NCBI GenBank assembly: GCA_016218025.1
Contig: JACRFD010000089.1
Location: 1 to 60,990 of the forward strand
DNA: 60,990 nt
From: Ignavibacteriales bacterium
Lineage (GTDB): Bacteria; Bacteroidota; Ignavibacteria; UBA10030; SZUA-254
Direction: 5' to 3'
The position numbers and the translations under genes are program-made. Positions 32,613 through 41,927 of the stretch are shown here, piece after piece. The number at the start of each line of letters is the position of its first letter. Position 1 is the first letter of the stretch. Below the pieces are notes generated by a model. That model was given only the letters and a program-made list of their open reading frames with translations. It had not been told where the DNA came from and searched no databases.

Positions 32613-33428
32613 ATGAAGCATTTCTTCCCCGTTCTAATTTTATTATTTTTCGTTTCGTGCCAAAATGAACGAAAAGGAATAATTGATGCCGATACAAATC
32701 AACCTTTTTTATCAAAGGTAGAATTGAATTATTATTTAATCAATATAGATAACGACATCGCTGGTATAGTTGATTCTATTGGAATAAATAAATATAGAAT
32801 AAAATTAGTTTTTATCGGATATGGAAATTTAAATGAGTCGAAAAATCTGATAAACGGTACTCTTCAGGTGCAAAAATCAACTGCATCATCTCCATTTTAT
32901 AATTACACTTTTTCCACACACATGCTTCCAAATGATTCGATATTTTTCAACGATTCAATTTCGTTTTCAATCAGAAGAGATGAAACTGGAGATTTCAGAA
33001 TTTTAATTTCATTGAATTATGGAAATTCAAGAAAAAGCAACACCATAGAGAAGTTGGTTCACATTGTCAGGAATAACGTTAAACCGGTGATCAATTCTTA
33101 CCTTGCCCCTGACACGCTCTTCAGACCAAATACTGGAATTAAATATCTTCAATTTAATTTATCAGTTTCAGATTCAGATGGATATGCAGATATACGATCT
33201 GTTTTTCTGAAAAGAATTTTTCCCACAGAAACATCCCCAGTTTATCTCTTCGACGATGGAGCTGTTGAAAAAAATGGAGATATGTTTGCCGGAGACGGAA
33301 TATTTTCACGCATTCTTTCAATCGATTCAACTGCTCGACTAGGTGACCAGATATTTCTATTCAGAGCAGAAGACAATTCCGGAGCGGTAACCGATACTTT
33401 ACTTCATACAATTACCATTTTACCATAA
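32613..33428 (+). CDS. Lipoprotein heading the PorV-like envelope operon
   Basis: A 271-residue lipoprotein with a signal MKHFFPVLILLFFVSC and Cys16 as lipidation site. The mature part is beta-rich and has two immunoglobulin-like blocks; the second includes VSDSDGYADIRSVFL, then YLFDDGA and GDGIFSRI, seen in FCB surface proteins with a 'GDG' turn. No enzyme motif. It heads a plus-strand run with a propeller protein, two barrels and a thioredoxin, each spaced by 1 to 19 bases, so it is probably part of an envelope assembly or secretion unit. Confidence 0.72.
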   Translation: MKHFFPVLILLFFVSCQNERKGIIDADTNQPFLSKVELNYYLINIDNDIAGIVDSIGINKYRIKLVFIGYGNLNESKNLINGTLQVQKSTASSPFYNYTFSTHMLPNDSIFFNDSISFSIRRDETGDFRILISLNYGNSRKSNTIEKLVHIVRNNVKPVINSYLAPDTLFRPNTGIKYLQFNLSVSDSDGYADIRSVFLKRIFPTETSPVYLFDDGAVEKNGDMFAGDGIFSRILSIDSTARLGDQIFLFRAEDNSGAVTDTLLHTITILP

Positions 33429-33447
33429 ATAGAATTTTATTTACAAA

Positions 33448-35076
33448 ATGAAACTCTCTCTTAAATTTTTTATTTTATATCTGATAACAACGCAGTTCCT
33501 TGTCGGACAATCGCTATTTCTAAAAAATTTTCTTTTGTCCCCAACTTCAAATTCATCATCGCTTCCTCCAAGCAACAGTGTCTCTCACACATTGATTAAC
33601 AACTCTTCAATTTTTATCGGAACCGGAAACGGACTTGCGCAAAGTACAGATGGAGCAAGAAGCTGGCAATCATTTGTTAATGATCCCTCTTTCCACCATC
33701 CGGGAATTTTTGCTATTGCCGCTTTAGATGATACTGTTTGGGCTTCCATCGGATATGAAAAAGATGTTGATGGAAATGGCGTCCAAACAGGGGATGGATA
33801 TGCTATAAGTTATAACAGCGGATTATCGTGGCATTTTGTTTCCCAAACTCTCGACAGCCAATCGGACAGTTTAATATCTTATTGTTCACCCGGATATCCA
33901 TGCATAAATGATTCTCTAAAAATATTGCCTGTAATAGTACCTGAGCAAAATGTTACTTTCGACATTTCCTTATCGAAAGGAGCAGTATGGATAGCAAGCT
34001 GGGCGAGTGGATTACGAAAATCGACAGACAACGGAGAACATTGGCAGCGGATTATTTTACCACTAGATTATATGAATAGTATTACTCCCGCCGATACACT
34101 TTATACTTTCGCCGATAATGATTCAGCCAAAATTAAAAGAATATTCATAAAATATGATCCGCGCAAGTACAATAATCTTCTGGCATTTTCTGTTTATGCT
34201 TCAAATGCCGATACAATTTGGTGCGGTACCGCAGATGGTGTAAATCGCTCCACTGATGGAGGAATTAGTTGGGTAAAAATGAATCATCAAAATCAATCTG
34301 CACCGATACTTGGAAATTGGGTCATTGCAATAAAGGAACAGCGATTTTCCAATATTTCCAGAATATGGACCACGAACTGGCGAGCACAAGATAATCGAGA
34401 AGAATTTGGTGTCAGCTTTACAGATGATCTTGGGAAAACATGGAAAAACAGACTTCATGGCATTCGAGCGTATTCCTTCGCATTCCGCGATTCTATAGCA
34501 TACATTGCAACTGAAAATGGAATATACCGGACTGAAGATGGCGGTGAAACATTCACAAAATTTTCAGATTTTATTGATCCTAATTCGCATCATTCCATTT
34601 TTTCCGCTGTTGCATATTCAGTAGATGTAATGGGTGATTCAGTATATATCGGAACAAACGAAGGTTTAGTAAAAACAATCGACAATGCAGACCATCCATT
34701 TGGGAAAGATTGGATTATATTCAGAACCTATGCACCTTTGGAAACAAAACAGGAAACATATGCTTATCCAAATCCTTACGCTCCATCAGCTTCGCTGCAA
34801 TCTCCCGATGCGTATGTCAGAATTCATTATGGGAAAAAATCTTCATCTTCAAATACCGGCGAGCTTAGAAATATTACTATTGAGATTTTTGACTTTTCGA
34901 TGAACCGGGTTAGAACTCTTATCAACAATGCACCGAGAGAATTAAATAAAGAATACGATGAATTATGGGATGGACGGGATGATAGTGGGAATGTTGTATC
35001 CAATGGTGCTTATTTTTACACAGTTAAAACCAATAATGATAATGCAATCTATGGAAAAATTTTGGTGTTGCAATAA
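33448..35076 (+). CDS. Secreted beta-propeller with FlgD-like C-terminal domain
   Basis: A 542-residue exported protein. After the signal peptide (ending near LVGQS), six BNR/Asp-box-like motifs occur (for example TDGARSWQSF, DNGEHWQRI, DGGISWVKM, DLGKTWKNR), so residues 40-430 form a seven-bladed propeller of the photosystem II stability factor or sortilin type. Residues 445-542 are a FlgD-type Ig-like tail: YAYPNPYAPSA, then IEIFDFSMNRVRTL and ELWDGRDDSGN with VSNGAYFYTVK. Such tails act as a secretion signal in this phylum. The operon neighbours are barrel proteins that shuttle T9SS cargo. Confidence 0.82.
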   Translation: MKLSLKFFILYLITTQFLVGQSLFLKNFLLSPTSNSSSLPPSNSVSHTLINNSSIFIGTGNGLAQSTDGARSWQSFVNDPSFHHPGIFAIAALDDTVWASIGYEKDVDGNGVQTGDGYAISYNSGLSWHFVSQTLDSQSDSLISYCSPGYPCINDSLKILPVIVPEQNVTFDISLSKGAVWIASWASGLRKSTDNGEHWQRIILPLDYMNSITPADTLYTFADNDSAKIKRIFIKYDPRKYNNLLAFSVYASNADTIWCGTADGVNRSTDGGISWVKMNHQNQSAPILGNWVIAIKEQRFSNISRIWTTNWRAQDNREEFGVSFTDDLGKTWKNRLHGIRAYSFAFRDSIAYIATENGIYRTEDGGETFTKFSDFIDPNSHHSIFSAVAYSVDVMGDSVYIGTNEGLVKTIDNADHPFGKDWIIFRTYAPLETKQETYAYPNPYAPSASLQSPDAYVRIHYGKKSSSSNTGELRNITIEIFDFSMNRVRTLINNAPRELNKEYDELWDGRDDSGNVVSNGAYFYTVKTNNDNAIYGKILVLQ

Positions 35077-35077
35077 T

Positions 35078-36025
35078 ATGAAACGCTTCTTAGTCTTTCT
35101 GATTTTCATTGGATTTTTTCAAACTGCTTATTCACAAAATGCCGGAAAAGCTGGTGCCTTTGCAAGAATGGGATTTGGAGCCCGCGGAATGGCGATGGGG
35201 AATGCATTAACGGCGGTAACAGCAGGTGATATCTATGCTTATTACAACCCAGCACTTTCTTGTTTTTCCAAATCTCGTGTTGCATCATTATCGTATGGAT
35301 TTTTGTCTCTTGATAGATCATTAAATTTTTTGAGTTATACCCAATCGATTCAACCAACTGCCGGAATATCTGCAACAATTATTAATTCCGGCGTCAGCAA
35401 TATAGATGGACGGAACAGCAATGGTGTACATACCGAGTTTTATTCGACTTATGATTACCAATTTTCGTTGGCATTTTCAAATAGGGTAAGCCAGGATGTT
35501 GCAATCGGTGTTGCTGTAAAATTATATCATAATAAAATATTTGAGGAGGTTAAATCTACTACTGTTGGATTCGATGTAGGAATTAATATCCGCATAACCG
35601 ATGAAATTTATGCTGCCGGAGTTCTTCAGGATTTAGGTTCGAAATATATCTGGGATACAAAACCAATATATCCCGATCCGCTTGGAAAATCGACAAAAGA
35701 TAAATTTCCAATTTTACAAAAAATCGGTTTGGCATATATTTTACCGAATCCACAAATTGTAATTGATATAGATTTTGAGAAATCAAATGAGAATACAAGT
35801 ATATTACGCGGTGGAGCAGAATATACCATTACAGAGAATTTTACAATTCGAGCCGGCATCGACCGGATTGAACTGGGTGACTATACTACCGGCGTGAAGC
35901 CATCCTTTGGATTTACTGCACAGAAATCAATCGGCGATTTTTCACCATCTTTTTCTTATGCATATATCTATGAATCTTTCGCCCCAAGAGGCATTCATCT
36001 TTTAACATTATCATCTAATCTTTAA
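35078..36025 (+). CDS. PorV/PorQ-like outer-membrane barrel protein 1
   Basis: A 315-residue outer-membrane beta-barrel of the PorV/UPF0164 type. The signal peptide is MKRFLVFLIFIGFFQTAYSQ. The motif MGFGARGMAMGNALTAVTAGDIYAYYNPA is broken into a G-x-GARGMAMG block and YYNPA block, as in the family. Alternating strands follow to a C-terminal aromatic-rich end. PorV helps deliver T9SS cargo to the surface-attachment complex. The start is the ATG at 35078, one base after the previous stop; an earlier in-frame ATG at 34958 would overlap the propeller gene and lacks a signal peptide. It is followed six bases later by a paralogue. Confidence 0.8.
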   Translation: MKRFLVFLIFIGFFQTAYSQNAGKAGAFARMGFGARGMAMGNALTAVTAGDIYAYYNPALSCFSKSRVASLSYGFLSLDRSLNFLSYTQSIQPTAGISATIINSGVSNIDGRNSNGVHTEFYSTYDYQFSLAFSNRVSQDVAIGVAVKLYHNKIFEEVKSTTVGFDVGINIRITDEIYAAGVLQDLGSKYIWDTKPIYPDPLGKSTKDKFPILQKIGLAYILPNPQIVIDIDFEKSNENTSILRGGAEYTITENFTIRAGIDRIELGDYTTGVKPSFGFTAQKSIGDFSPSFSYAYIYESFAPRGIHLLTLSSNL

Positions 36026-36031
36026 TTTTTT

Positions 36032-36937
36032 ATGAAGCGAATCTTTTTATTAATAGCAGCATCATATTGTTTGATGACAACAACCACTACATCTCAAACC
36101 GGAAGCACGGGCTTAACATTTTTAAAGAACGGCGTTGGAGCCAGAAGTTTAGGAATGGGTGAAGCCTTTACTGCCATTATGCATGATCCGGGTGGTACAT
36201 ATTACAATCCCTCGACTATCACTACAACAGCATCTTCAAATATTTTATTGATGCATCGGCAGGATGTGCAGAGTGTGAAAACAAAATTTATTGCCGCAAC
36301 AACCGGCTGGAATAATTTTACATTTGGTTTAAGCATTAATAACACAAGCATTAACGATATCCCCATTAGAGTTCTGCCCGGTGAACCAACTGGGACATTC
36401 GACGCACAAAACGCATCGATAGGTTTTACTTCAGCCTACTCTTTAAGTTCCGTATTGAGTATAGGTGCAACAGCAAAGCTTTTATACGAAAAGATATATA
36501 TTGAAGATGCAACCGGATATGGAATTGACCTTGGGGGATGGTATAATACTCCTTGGGATTTACAACTTGGTATAGCGCTGAATAATATTGGCTCGATGAA
36601 TAAACTACTGAATGAACCCACAAAACTTCCGTTAATTTTTAGGGCCGGAACGGCATATCTGATCTCCTACGAACAATTTCCCGCTGAGATAGGATTAAGT
36701 GCCGATGTTGTATCATATATCCACGATAATAAAACACATATTAATTTTGGTGCTGAAACTAAATATCAAAATATTTTGTCATTGAGGGTCGGTTATCAGA
36801 CAGGCTTTGAGAATAAAAATATTTCTGCCGGAATCGGCATAAATTATTCAATTTTACAATTCGATTATGCATTCGTTCCATATAATAATAATTTCGGAAC
36901 TGCTAATATATTTTCACTTCAGATTAAATTTCAATAA
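36032..36937 (+). CDS. PorV/PorQ-like outer-membrane barrel protein 2
   Basis: A 301-residue protein with the same plan as the gene before it. The signal peptide ends near TTTTTSQ. LKNGVGARSLGMGEAFTAI and GGTYYNPSTI are the family blocks. The rest is alternating strands (for example FIAATTGWNNFTFGLSINNTS), and the end is a typical outer-membrane beta-strand (YAFVPYNNNFGTANIFSLQIKFQ, in part). Tandem copies of these barrels near secretion cargo are common in FCB bacteria. It lies 6 bases after the first paralogue and 13 bases before the thioredoxin-like gene. Confidence 0.8.
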   Translation: MKRIFLLIAASYCLMTTTTTSQTGSTGLTFLKNGVGARSLGMGEAFTAIMHDPGGTYYNPSTITTTASSNILLMHRQDVQSVKTKFIAATTGWNNFTFGLSINNTSINDIPIRVLPGEPTGTFDAQNASIGFTSAYSLSSVLSIGATAKLLYEKIYIEDATGYGIDLGGWYNTPWDLQLGIALNNIGSMNKLLNEPTKLPLIFRAGTAYLISYEQFPAEIGLSADVVSYIHDNKTHINFGAETKYQNILSLRVGYQTGFENKNISAGIGINYSILQFDYAFVPYNNNFGTANIFSLQIKFQ

Positions 36938-36950
36938 ATAAAATAATATC

Positions 36951-37457
36951 ATGAAAAATAAAATCCTTTTTCTAACACTGCTAACAATTTATTCGATCAA
37001 TGTTTTTGCCGGAGGTAAAACTGAGCCCAAATGGTATAAGTACGACGCCGGTGTTATTGAAGCAAATAAAACTAACAAGAAAATTCTTTTAGATGTATAT
37101 ACCGATTGGTGCAAGTGGTGCAAGAAATTGGACGCTGAAGTTTACGGAAACGATAAAGTAACTGAATATTTAAATAAGCACTTTATCTCCATAAAAATCA
37201 ATGGCGAATCGGAGAGCACTCTGAAATACAAAGGCAAAACCATTTCCGAACAGCAGCTTGCCGGTATGTTAGGAGTTACAGGTTTTCCAACGATTATGTT
37301 TCTTGACTCCAAAGGTGAACCGATCGACAAGTTGGGGGGATTTGTTCCGGCGGATAAATTTCTTCCGATAATAAAATTTTTGGGCGAAGATCATTATAAG
37401 AAAATTAGCTGGGATGAATTTTATAAAGATTATACTTTGAATAAATCTAAAAAATAA
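36951..37457 (+). CDS. Exported thioredoxin-family protein
   Basis: A 168-residue periplasmic thioredoxin-fold protein. A signal peptide ends near VFAGG. The redox centre is WCKWC (Cys54 and Cys57), inside LLDVYTDWCKWCKKLDAEVY, and the cis-Pro is in GVTGFPTIMFLD. It likely reduces or isomerises disulfides of exported proteins. It ends the operon that also encodes barrels and a propeller, so it may fold those partners. The gene converges on the glycosyltransferase at 37464 with six bases between them, with no terminator seen there. Confidence 0.9.
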   Translation: MKNKILFLTLLTIYSINVFAGGKTEPKWYKYDAGVIEANKTNKKILLDVYTDWCKWCKKLDAEVYGNDKVTEYLNKHFISIKINGESESTLKYKGKTISEQQLAGMLGVTGFPTIMFLDSKGEPIDKLGGFVPADKFLPIIKFLGEDHYKKISWDEFYKDYTLNKSKK

Positions 37458-37463
37458 TTGCAT

Positions 37464-38585
37464 CTAAATTAAAGAATAATATTCATCTTCATATTTTTTT
37501 AAGATTATAGCTTCATCAAATTTTTCTTTGACAATCTTTCTTCCCTCATCACCAAGAAGCAGACGATATTCTCCATCATTCAATAGCTTTAATAAGCAGT
37601 CTCTTATCGAAAAAATATCTCTTGGAGGTATCGTAAATCCGTTGATTCCTTCTTGAATAATATCTTTAACACCTCCGGCATTTGTTGAAACGACCGGTAA
37701 GCCGGCAGCCATCGCTTCTATAAACACATAACCGAATGCTTCCTCGTAAGAAGGCAATGCAAATATATCGAATGAGGATAATATCTGAGGAATATCATCT
37801 CGATAGCCGGTAAAGAGGACCGAATCATTTAAGCTCAGGTTATTCACTAACTCCCTTAGTTCGAGATTGTAATTCTCTTCTCCATAGGTAGGCTCTCCCA
37901 CAATTACTAATTTTACTTGTTTCGTCTGATTCTTAATGCCTGAGAATGCATTCACCAATTCAGACAAACCTTTAGCTCTGTCTATCCTTGAAATAGTCCC
38001 GATTACCAAAGTATCTTCTAATATTTTCAATTCACCCCGAATTCTGGATCTGATCTTTTTATCTACATTATATAACGATATATTGACACCTCCCGGAATT
38101 ACCTTAACTATCCCGCCAGAAACCGGACAAGTTTCTAAAATATTCTCGCGTAAAAAATTAGATAAGACAAATATCTTATCCACTTTTGAATAAATTATTC
38201 GATGAAATAAATCTTTCTTAACTAATTTTGATGAAACTTGTTTTTGGAAAACCAAACAAGGGGTTCGCATCAGGAATCTGGTTGCTAAATAAATATGAAC
38301 TAAATCTCGGGACATGTGAACATGAACTATCTCGATTCCGAATTTATTAATAATTTTTCTAAGCTTATAGGAAGAAATCGGATCGATGTTTCGCAAAAGA
38401 TTCATTCCAAAAGTTGGGATACCAAGAGTTCGACATTCATCAATTATTCTTCCTTTGGGATGAGCAACGAAATAAATTTCATGCCCGTAGTCTTTGAATG
38501 ATTTTGCCAATTTAACGGCCGATATTTCGCCGCCTCCCCAAGCCCGAGAGGAACATACATGCAATACCTTTAGGATCTTTTTCAT
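37464..38585 (-). CDS. Glycosyltransferase family 4 (GT-B)
   Basis: A 373-residue GT-B glycosyltransferase. N-terminal LHVCSSRAWGGGEISAVKLA is the acceptor-side Rossmann start, VHVHMSRDL fits the usual GT4 second block, and EEAFGYVFIEAMAAGLPVVSTNAGGVKDII near residue 285 (written here in two parts) is the nucleotide-sugar-binding E-x7-E motif. It adds a sugar with retention of configuration, presumably to a lipid-linked glycan in the cytoplasm. Its start overlaps the O-antigen ligase gene by four bases. It is the last gene of the minus-strand polysaccharide run. Confidence 0.85.
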   Translation of the reverse strand: MKKILKVLHVCSSRAWGGGEISAVKLAKSFKDYGHEIYFVAHPKGRIIDECRTLGIPTFGMNLLRNIDPISSYKLRKIINKFGIEIVHVHMSRDLVHIYLATRFLMRTPCLVFQKQVSSKLVKKDLFHRIIYSKVDKIFVLSNFLRENILETCPVSGGIVKVIPGGVNISLYNVDKKIRSRIRGELKILEDTLVIGTISRIDRAKGLSELVNAFSGIKNQTKQVKLVIVGEPTYGEENYNLELRELVNNLSLNDSVLFTGYRDDIPQILSSFDIFALPSYEEAFGYVFIEAMAAGLPVVSTNAGGVKDIIQEGINGFTIPPRDIFSIRDCLLKLLNDGEYRLLLGDEGRKIVKEKFDEAIILKKYEDEYYSLI

Positions 38586-39754
38586 TCAGATACTGTTTTA
38601 CTTTTTCTGAAAATTGATATAACAGCAAGTAAACCCAACAAAAATCTGAACAATAACGAAGTGATCGGATCTATGATGAATCCACCAACAATTCCGGTCA
38701 TGAAAAATGCAGACATCCCAAGAACGATTCCCAGAGTCAGATCTTTTTGAAACTGATTGATGAACGCACTTCTCAAATTCTTTATTCCTACAAAATAAAT
38801 CATACCAATCAGCCAGAGATAAGATAAAATACCAGGTAAACCGCTTTCCATATAAACCTGTAAATAATCACAATGCCAGCTCGCAATAAGTTTATCCTCA
38901 AGCTGATTGAATAGCGGGAAAATTATTTCGAATGTTCTCGGTCCAAAACCGGTGAGTGGTTTGTCAAAAATAATTTGAAAAGCTCCCTGCCATATCACAT
39001 CCCTTCCGGATGTATTCTGTGCAAAATGAATCAATTGATTGAATCTTTCTCCAACAGGCGGTATAATCAGCACTGCTGCAGTTGCAAAGATAGTAGTGAT
39101 TGCAAGAGCAATCCTCTCGCGATAAATACCAACAACCAAAAAGATAACAGCCGCTACACCCCAATGAGTACGATTTAATGTCAACAACAGTCCTACACTC
39201 ATCAGTGCTATTCCACTCCACCAGAACCATCTTTTTGGAAATATTGATTTACTCTTTCCCAAGGCAAGCGTTATTGAAATAATTACTGTTAAATACATTC
39301 CTAACGTACTATACCCGCCTGTAGTGGAGTTTGCTCTTGGTTCGATTCCCAGCAATACCTTTGAAATCCCGACCACTGAAGCGATACAGGATGATACAAT
39401 CATAATAATCAATATCTTTCTTATCTTTTTATCATCCCATTCAATTGAACGAGTAACAATAAAGTAAATTATATAAAAAGGTATCTCTTTGTACAATGCC
39501 GGTAAGCTGACCTCCTGATTGATAGAAAAAACAACCGAGATAATTCTTGCCGCTATGAAGATGATGTATGGCAAGTCCAATGGAGTGGAAATATATTGAA
39601 TCTTTTTATCTACTATAATTCTAACAATCCATAAAAATGATAACAGACCGACGATGATTTGTACAATAGCAATAGAGAAAATCATCGAAGAACAGAATGC
39701 AATTAGTCCCCACCAAATCGCCTGATCAATTTTTTGTATTAAATTATTTTTCAT
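38582..39754 (-). CDS. O-antigen ligase or polymerase (Wzy/WaaL-like)
   Basis: A 390-residue protein with about eleven membrane helices and one large periplasmic loop (HFAQNTSGRDVIWQGAFQII, then GFGPRTFEIIFPLF and SWHCDYLQVYMESG). TLNRTHWGVAAV and the H-x-D-Y-L-Q motif are the marks of the O-antigen ligase domain (PF04932). It would join or polymerise lipid-linked glycan units on the periplasmic side. Ligase and polymerase cannot be told apart by sequence alone. It lies three bases after the GT4 at 39758 and overlaps the next GT4. Confidence 0.85.
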   Translation of the reverse strand: MKNNLIQKIDQAIWWGLIAFCSSMIFSIAIVQIIVGLLSFLWIVRIIVDKKIQYISTPLDLPYIIFIAARIISVVFSINQEVSLPALYKEIPFYIIYFIVTRSIEWDDKKIRKILIIMIVSSCIASVVGISKVLLGIEPRANSTTGGYSTLGMYLTVIISITLALGKSKSIFPKRWFWWSGIALMSVGLLLTLNRTHWGVAAVIFLVVGIYRERIALAITTIFATAAVLIIPPVGERFNQLIHFAQNTSGRDVIWQGAFQIIFDKPLTGFGPRTFEIIFPLFNQLEDKLIASWHCDYLQVYMESGLPGILSYLWLIGMIYFVGIKNLRSAFINQFQKDLTLGIVLGMSAFFMTGIVGGFIIDPITSLLFRFLLGLLAVISIFRKSKTVSE

Positions 39755-39757
39755 AGA

Positions 39758-40825
39758 CTATCCGCTATAAATATCAATCATTGCTTGTGCGGCTTTCTTC
39801 CATGTGAAATATTGGGAATGTTCTTTCCCCGATCTGATTAAACTCTCCGCTTTGGATCTGCTTGATAGAATCTGATTAAACGCATCTAGATATCCCGAAA
39901 TATTATTGGGCAGTACAAATAACGCCGAATCTCCGGCTATCTCTCTATGTGTTGGTATATCTGAGGCTACAACAGGGACACCACATCTCATCGCTTCAAG
40001 CAACGGGAATCCGAATCCCTCATAGAGTGAAGGAAATACAAACAAATCTGCATTGGTGTATAAATCAGAAATATCTTGATTATTTATCCACCCGATGAAA
40101 TGAATTTTTTCTTTGATTCGCGATTCTTCAAACACTTTAGTTATTTTTTCATATCCCCACCCCGGTTTACCGACTAAAACGAGATGATGCGAAGATTTAT
40201 TTTGCTCGATGAAAAGTTGAAATGCTTTAATGAGTGTAGTTAAGTTTTTCCTCGTTTCAAGATTTCCAACGAACAACAAATATGGTGAAGTAATTCCATG
40301 CTTGAGTAAAACATCGTTCCGAACTTCTTCGGAATATGAACTAACGATATCATCACTGATGCCGTGATAGACTACTCTTATCTTTCCTCTTGTAATAGGG
40401 TAATATTCTTCCAACTGATTTTTGATTGTTTTGCTTACAGTGACAATAACATCAGCTCTGGAAATTGATTTTTCAATTTTTAGACGGGTAAGCTGTCGAA
40501 ATTCATCCGACATGAAATCGCCATCAATCCTGCTTGCCAAATCATGAATCGTTACAATTTTTTTACCTGCTCTCAGTGGTATCAGTTTGAAATCCGGTCC
40601 ATGAAACGCATCTAATTTGATCAATCTATGAATAATATTTTTTCTTCCAACAAATTTTATTTTGGAACTTATTACTTCAATTGTTTTTCCTGCATGTGGA
40701 ACAAATAGTTTATAGTCATTCTCCTTATCTATTTGGGAAATAGCCCTGACCAAATTATAAATATAGACTCCGATTCCGGAGCGTTCAGGTGACACTGCAG
40801 CTTGATAATCTATTCCAAATATCAT
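39758..40825 (-). CDS. Glycosyltransferase family 4 (GT-B)
   Basis: A 355-residue GT-B enzyme of the GT4 group. GIGVYIYNLVRAI is the N-terminal glycine-rich loop, IVTIHDLASRI precedes the hinge, LFVGNLETRKNLTTLI is the typical second-domain start, and LYEGFGFPLLEAMRCGVPVV is the nucleotide-sugar-binding E-x7-E motif. The layout resembles mannosyl- or rhamnosyltransferases of O-antigen loci, but the sugar is unknown. It is seven bases after the CgeB-like gene, in the same operon. Confidence 0.87.
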   Translation of the reverse strand: MIFGIDYQAAVSPERSGIGVYIYNLVRAISQIDKENDYKLFVPHAGKTIEVISSKIKFVGRKNIIHRLIKLDAFHGPDFKLIPLRAGKKIVTIHDLASRIDGDFMSDEFRQLTRLKIEKSISRADVIVTVSKTIKNQLEEYYPITRGKIRVVYHGISDDIVSSYSEEVRNDVLLKHGITSPYLLFVGNLETRKNLTTLIKAFQLFIEQNKSSHHLVLVGKPGWGYEKITKVFEESRIKEKIHFIGWINNQDISDLYTNADLFVFPSLYEGFGFPLLEAMRCGVPVVASDIPTHREIAGDSALFVLPNNISGYLDAFNQILSSRSKAESLIRSGKEHSQYFTWKKAAQAMIDIYSG

Positions 40826-40832
40826 AACAGAA

Positions 40833-41927
40833 TTAAAAATTCTTCTTGAACATTTTTTCCATTCTTTCGATTAATCTACAGATTGAAAAACGAGCGATAT
40901 AAAAAATTGTCCTAAACCGGTTTCTCTCAAATGCTTCCGATCGTAATAGCTTTGCTTCGTTTTTCAATTTAAATGAACGATGATTGTAAATCAAACTTTG
41001 CTGGACGAATATTTTGTAAGATGCGAATTTCCTCTGACGTTCATTTATGGAAAATTGCTTTTCATTTACCAGTTCGATGATTCTTTTAACACGGTCGGAA
41101 TATTTATTGCTCTTGATTACTTCTTCTCTTCCAGCCATTGCTATTTTTTTTCTTTCATCCGGATTATCAAGATAATATTTAATCACTTTCTCTGCATCAT
41201 AAATATCGTGAAATGCGAAATGTTTTCCCTCTATAAATAAATCGTGAATGCCGGCATCTATTCTCTGAGTTATTAATAAAGCACCGGAACACATTGCCTC
41301 AAAAGCACGCATGTTTAAATCTTCCCTGGCACTGATATTAAGAACGATTTTAGATTGACTATAAATTTTAGCCATTTCATCCAGATATACATTTGATTGA
41401 AGATGAATAGGAATTCCGATTTGTGAAAAAAATTGCTTTCTGTTTTGTGTAAGATTACCAACAAAACTAACATCATAGATTCTCGGAAGATTTTTATCGC
41501 CATGTATTTCTTCATCACAACCGAGAGGCAGCCAGCTTACATTTTTCACGCCATATTTTCTTGCTTTTAAAACATACTCTTTCTGCGCAAAGAAAGCAAC
41601 GTCGAAAAGATTTGCGTATTCTTTATGCCAGCGATAATTCAGATGAGTGTCTATTCCCCACCATGCAGTTGGAGCAACAACGGATTCTAATCCTTGCGGA
41701 AATAATTTCGTGCCAGTACTTGCCTCCACAACAAGTACAAGATCAACAGTTGAGTCAATTTTATTAATTAAATCATTAATATTTACATCAATCGGAATTT
41801 TAGTCCATCCATCAGAATTATAATCCGGACTAAAAGGATAAACCCTGTACCCAAGCTTTTCTATTGCCCGGTTTACATAGTAAGGCACACAGCCGATGGA
41901 ATAATTTGACAACAGTAAGATATTCAT
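40833..41927 (-). CDS. CgeB-like glycosyltransferase
   Basis: A 364-residue protein of the DUF3880/CgeB-type glycosyltransferases. LSNYSIGCVPYYVNRAIEKLG opens the first Rossmann domain (split here as LSNYSIGCVPYY and VNRAIEKLG), APTAWWGIDTH is a typical acceptor-side block, and LNMRAFEAMCSGALLIT carries the C-terminal donor-site motif. The tail is basic and amphipathic (ERMEKMFKKNF), suggesting membrane association. Activity and sugar are unknown. Its start overlaps the stop of the LTA-synthase-like gene by four bases. Confidence 0.82.
   Translation of the reverse strand: MNILLLSNYSIGCVPYYVNRAIEKLGYRVYPFSPDYNSDGWTKIPIDVNINDLINKIDSTVDLVLVVEASTGTKLFPQGLESVVAPTAWWGIDTHLNYRWHKEYANLFDVAFFAQKEYVLKARKYGVKNVSWLPLGCDEEIHGDKNLPRIYDVSFVGNLTQNRKQFFSQIGIPIHLQSNVYLDEMAKIYSQSKIVLNISAREDLNMRAFEAMCSGALLITQRIDAGIHDLFIEGKHFAFHDIYDAEKVIKYYLDNPDERKKIAMAGREEVIKSNKYSDRVKRIIELVNEKQFSINERQRKFASYKIFVQQSLIYNHRSFKLKNEAKLLRSEAFERNRFRTIFYIARFSICRLIERMEKMFKKNF

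Noticed and set aside
34958..35077. A longer N-terminus for the first PorV-like barrel protein
   Set aside because: The extension overlaps the propeller gene and would bury a perfect signal peptide; the ATG at 35078 fits the operon spacing.
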